64,000 bases of DNA, from NCBI GenBank assembly GCA_963709655.1, contig CAVPXF010000053.1:248001-312000 (forward strand), read 5' to 3'. This document shows, one piece after another, positions 61,638 through 64,000 of the stretch. Position numbers and translations under genes: made by a program. A model generated the notes under the pieces. The model did no database searches and was not told where the DNA came from. It saw nothing but the letters and a program-made list of their open reading frames with translations. Numbering within the stretch: the first letter of the stretch is position 1; each line of letters begins with the position of its first letter. The DNA is from Roseiarcus sp963709655 (lineage in GTDB: Bacteria; Pseudomonadota; Alphaproteobacteria; Rhizobiales; Beijerinckiaceae).

Positions 61638-62729
61638 GGCGAGGCGGTGGCGCCAGGCGCCCCCCGGGGCTGACGCCGCTCGTTCCGGATATGGCGACGC
61701 GGCGCCCGTCGGAAGGCTGCGTTGCTGGTTCCTCGGGTTCGCCAGCGCGTGGACCGGCCACCCGCGCTGTTCGGCCCCGGCGCCTTCGGGGAGCTTCTCG
61801 GCCTGGCGGGCGCGGAAAGCCCCCGGCGGCAGACCGAACCGCTCCTTGAACAGCCGGTTGAAATTGGCTGCGTCGCCGAAGCCGCAGGCGTAGGCCACGT
61901 CGGCGACCGGCGTACGGATGTCGTTTGGCGCGGTGAGCGCCGCGCGCGCCCGCTGAAGACGCCGTTCGCGAAGATAATGGTTGAAGGTCTCGCCGTTGAG
62001 CTCGAAGAGCTTTTGCAGATAGCGCTCGGAGATGCCCTCCAGATGCGCGACGCGGGAGGCCGACAGGTCGAGATCATGCAATCGCCGCTCGATCGTCAAA
62101 GCTAGTCTGTTGAATAGCGCCGCGAGGCTCGGCGAACCCGGCTCGGACGCCGCGGCTTCGGCGATGACCGTCAGGACAAGTTCGACAAGGCTCTGTTCCA
62201 GCGCCCGCCACTCGGCCTTCGAAAGCCGGTCCATCTCGGCGACGGCGGCTTCCAGCGCCTTGATCAGGACGGCGGCGAGGCCATCCTGCACATAGTGGCG
62301 GGGCGCGGGCAGGGCGAGGGACGCCGGACGGCGGACGTGCAAAAGGCTTTCCGAGATGGAGAGCGCCGCCAGTCTGACGCTCTTGTCGAGCCCGATGCGC
62401 CATTCGCTGTCGAGCGGGACGAACGCCAGCGTTCCGGGCGGAACCCGAACGATCCCGGCGCCGGTCTCGATCTCGATCTCCTCGTCGAGCGGCAGAAGGG
62501 CGATCGGCAGTCGCCTGCGCCTCAAGATCGGCGAGAGCGTCTGGGAGGCCGCGGTCAATCGCCCGAGCGTCATGCCCTCCGGATCGCCCCTGAGCGCCGC
62601 CTTGGCAAACGTCCCGATCCGGTCGCTCGGAAGGTCCGAGCGTAGGCCGAACTGGGCCAACAGCTCGCGCCATGCGCCGCTTCGTGCGACCTGCGGATAG
62701 GTTTCGCTCGCAAACTGTGTGGAATTCAT
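60402..62729 (-). CDS. AraC-family regulator fused in frame to an acetamidase/formamidase
   Basis: One uninterrupted 775-residue frame. Residues 1 to about 340 form an AraC regulator: MNSTQFASETYPQVARSGAW, an AraC_binding_2-like N-terminal domain, and two helix-turn-helix motifs near RVAHLEGISERYLQKLFELN and VADVAYACGFGDAANFNRLF. After a Gln/Gly/Pro/Ala linker (about 341-363) comes a complete FmdA-type amidase: VNSANVHWGYFSRSLRPVLE, RRGAGPLDASIFGRGAGEGF, GDVIEVRIDDIFARPSASPG, GDPHAAQGDGELAGTAIE and the typical C-terminus. No stop codon separates the two and no Shine-Dalgarno precedes the best internal start. Nearby frameshifts mean the fusion could be an indel artefact. RidA follows, overlapping the stop. 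Confidence 0.7.
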   Translation of the reverse strand: MNSTQFASETYPQVARSGAWRELLAQFGLRSDLPSDRIGTFAKAALRGDPEGMTLGRLTAASQTLSPILRRRRLPIALLPLDEEIEIETGAGIVRVPPGTLAFVPLDSEWRIGLDKSVRLAALSISESLLHVRRPASLALPAPRHYVQDGLAAVLIKALEAAVAEMDRLSKAEWRALEQSLVELVLTVIAEAAASEPGSPSLAALFNRLALTIERRLHDLDLSASRVAHLEGISERYLQKLFELNGETFNHYLRERRLQRARAALTAPNDIRTPVADVAYACGFGDAANFNRLFKERFGLPPGAFRARQAEKLPEGAGAEQRGWPVHALANPRNQQRSLPTGAASPYPERAASAPGGAWRHRLAVNSANVHWGYFSRSLRPVLELRSGDSVEVETLTQHASDAPDLMIRGDPAAEDVFFWTKDRKAVDRRGAGPLDASIFGRGAGEGFGVHICTGPIFVKDAEPGDVIEVRIDDIFARPSASPGYVGRYFGSTVAAWWGYHYGELIAPPKPREHVTIYEIFPGDGEGYAEALYAYDWVPQVDPFGVVHRTYDYPGVPVDKTRIARRGALSGVRIPLRPHFGVIALAPREADLVDSVPPAYFGGNLDNWRLGKGSAVYLPVSVTGGLLSIGDPHAAQGDGELAGTAIECSMTGRFTIVLHKRDGRFADLDYPLIETPTEWALTGFSHPNYLAEFGAKGQGEVYAKSSLDLAMKDAFRKARRFLMEMHGLSEDEAVALMSAAVDFGVTQVVDGNWGVHAIVRKSLFKTPAGKPARED

Positions 62730-62812
62730 CCGTCCGCTCGTGGCGTCGGCCGGCGCCACCGAGGCGACGGCCAGCGTCTCCTGCACTTGCAAGAGATGCG
62801 CCAGACGCGGGC

Positions 62813-64000
62813 TCAAAAGCACTGGAAGATGCTCTTGCGAATCGAGCCGTGCACGCCCCAATTGGCGTCGACGACCTGGGTGACGCCAAAATCCGCGGCG
62901 ACCGACATGAGCGATATCGCCTCGTCCTCGCTGAGCTTGTGCGCCGTCATCAGGAAGCGCCGCAGCTTGCGGAAAGCGTCGCGCATCGCCCGGTCGATGC
63001 TGGAGTGCCGGGCGATCTCGGTCTGCGCGTCCTGGCCAAGGGCTTCGAGATAGTTCGGATAGGTGAAACCGTACACCGACCATTGCTGGTCGGTCTCCAG
63101 CATCGGATGGTTCAGCCCTTCGAGGATCGTGCCGCCGAGATTGGCCTTCTTGTGCAGGACGAACTCGAAATCGCCGGTGAGCGAGGTTTCGATGGCGGTG
63201 CCGCTGAGCTCGCTGTCGCCTTGCGCGGCGTGGGGGTCGCCGACAGAAAAGAAGGCGCCTGGGACCGCGACCGGATAATACATCCGCGCGCCCTTGCCGA
63301 TCCGCCAGTCGTCGATGTTGCCGCCGGTGTAGGAGGGCGGCACCGAGCTGACATAATCGGCTTCCGACGGCGCGAGTCCCATCGTGCCGAAGTGGAGTCG
63401 CGCCGGCACGCGCACGTTGGCCAGGATGTTCTCGCGTCGGGTGACGAGCTGAGGGTCGACCCGGACGCCCGGGTAGTCGATCGTCGGGTGAACGATTCCA
63501 TCCGGATCTGTCTGCGGCGTCCAGACATAGTTGTGGACAGCCTTGGCGAACGGCTCGCCCGACGTATCGAGCTCGTAGATCGTGATGACCTCGCGCGGCT
63601 TCGGCTCCTCAATCAGGTCCTGGTAGTGGAACCCCCAGTTTGCCGACGCGTTCGAGCCGAAGCAGCGGCCCGCGTAGCACGCGCTGCAGCTTGGGCGCGG
63701 GCGGATGTCGAGGACGCGCACTTCGAGGACGTCGCCGGGCTCTGCGTCTTCGATCGCGACCGGGCCGGTGAGCAGGTGCACGCCGATTCCCTCGCCGGCG
63801 CCCCGCTTGAATCCGACGATTGGGCCGGCGCCGCGCCGGTTCATGGTTTTTTCCTCGCGCGTCCAGTGGAAGATCGCCTCGGCGCCGGGATCGTCCTTGA
63901 TCATCCGCTCGTAATCGTCGTTGGCGTGATGGGTCAGCGTTTCGATGGTGGCGCGGTCGCCCGATTTGAGGGTCGCCGCCGGTTTGACCGCCTTGCTGAA
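62813..64000 (-). CDS. Acetamidase/formamidase family protein (partial, start outside window)
   Basis: Second FmdA-type amidase, cut by the right window edge; 395 residues are present and about 15 N-terminal residues are missing. FSKAVKPAATLKSGDRATIE opens the frame at 64000. NRRGAGPIVGFKRGAGEGIG, PGDVLEVRVLDI, GDPHAAQGDSELSGTAIETS and GVTQVVDANWGVHGSIRKS align with the amidase module at 60402-61637, so the two are paralogues. It lies 83 bp upstream of the AraC start, on the same strand, and is probably part of the same amide-use locus. Confidence 0.9.
   Translation of the reverse strand, partial: FSKAVKPAATLKSGDRATIETLTHHANDDYERMIKDDPGAEAIFHWTREEKTMNRRGAGPIVGFKRGAGEGIGVHLLTGPVAIEDAEPGDVLEVRVLDIRPRPSCSACYAGRCFGSNASANWGFHYQDLIEEPKPREVITIYELDTSGEPFAKAVHNYVWTPQTDPDGIVHPTIDYPGVRVDPQLVTRRENILANVRVPARLHFGTMGLAPSEADYVSSVPPSYTGGNIDDWRIGKGARMYYPVAVPGAFFSVGDPHAAQGDSELSGTAIETSLTGDFEFVLHKKANLGGTILEGLNHPMLETDQQWSVYGFTYPNYLEALGQDAQTEIARHSSIDRAMRDAFRKLRRFLMTAHKLSEDEAISLMSVAADFGVTQVVDANWGVHGSIRKSIFQCF

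Overview
The window is about 64 kb of high-GC DNA from an alphaproteobacterium, most likely Hyphomicrobiales (Rhizobiales). The evidence is the gene neighbourhoods: cckA next to a FliO-like gene and dksA, cysE followed by a DUF3126 gene, tatABC followed by serS, surE-pcm-nlpD, and a MoxR/CoxE-type VWA pair. A family such as Beijerinckiaceae or Methylocystaceae is possible but cannot be settled from this sequence. I saw no rRNA, tRNA, CRISPR array, transposase or replication origin. The DNA is mostly chromosomal housekeeping sequence with accessory patches.

Layout. 1-9 kb: end of a TPR/cyclase-type gene, a MoxR ATPase, a nuclease-like orphan, the cell-cycle kinase CckA, a FliO-like protein, DksA, a universal stress protein and a VWA protein. 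9-15 kb: phosphoesterase, 8-oxoguanine deaminase, a TauE/SafE exporter, cytochrome b561, and an AT-rich patch holding a broken cytochrome P450. 15-23 kb: cysE with a good promoter, DUF3126, gamma carbonic anhydrase, rhomboid, tatABC, an EamA transporter and serS. 23.5-27 kb: a likely L-arabinose/arabinan unit (DHDPS-family dehydratase, 2-oxoglutarate semialdehyde dehydrogenase, secreted GH43). 27-32 kb: surE-pcm-nlpD, then duplicated fragments and a Hint-domain protein. 33-39.7 kb: serine hydrolase, a second EamA transporter, cspA, a DUF815 ATPase, an A-type Fe-S carrier and a DEAD-box helicase. 40-46.5 kb: a complete nine-gene N-type ATPase operon (atpDCQRBEFAG). 47-51 kb: trehalose synthesis (otsB, GH15, otsA). 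51-60 kb: mixed metabolic genes. 60-64 kb: amide hydrolysis, with RidA, an AraC regulator fused in frame to an acetamidase/formamidase, and a second amidase paralogue cut by the window edge.

Two features cut across the map. First, about ten genes that should be intact, including atpB, surE, nlpD, yjbQ and the FliO-like gene, carry single-base frameshifts that can be repaired by eye. This points to a draft assembly with indel errors more than to real decay, and it weakens any claim that rests on one reading frame. Second, a diverged intergenic repeat of up to about 450 bp occurs three times (32.4, 46.7 and 54.1 kb, the last inverted) around a near-invariant core. It has no convincing coding content and is the best candidate here for an undescribed element.
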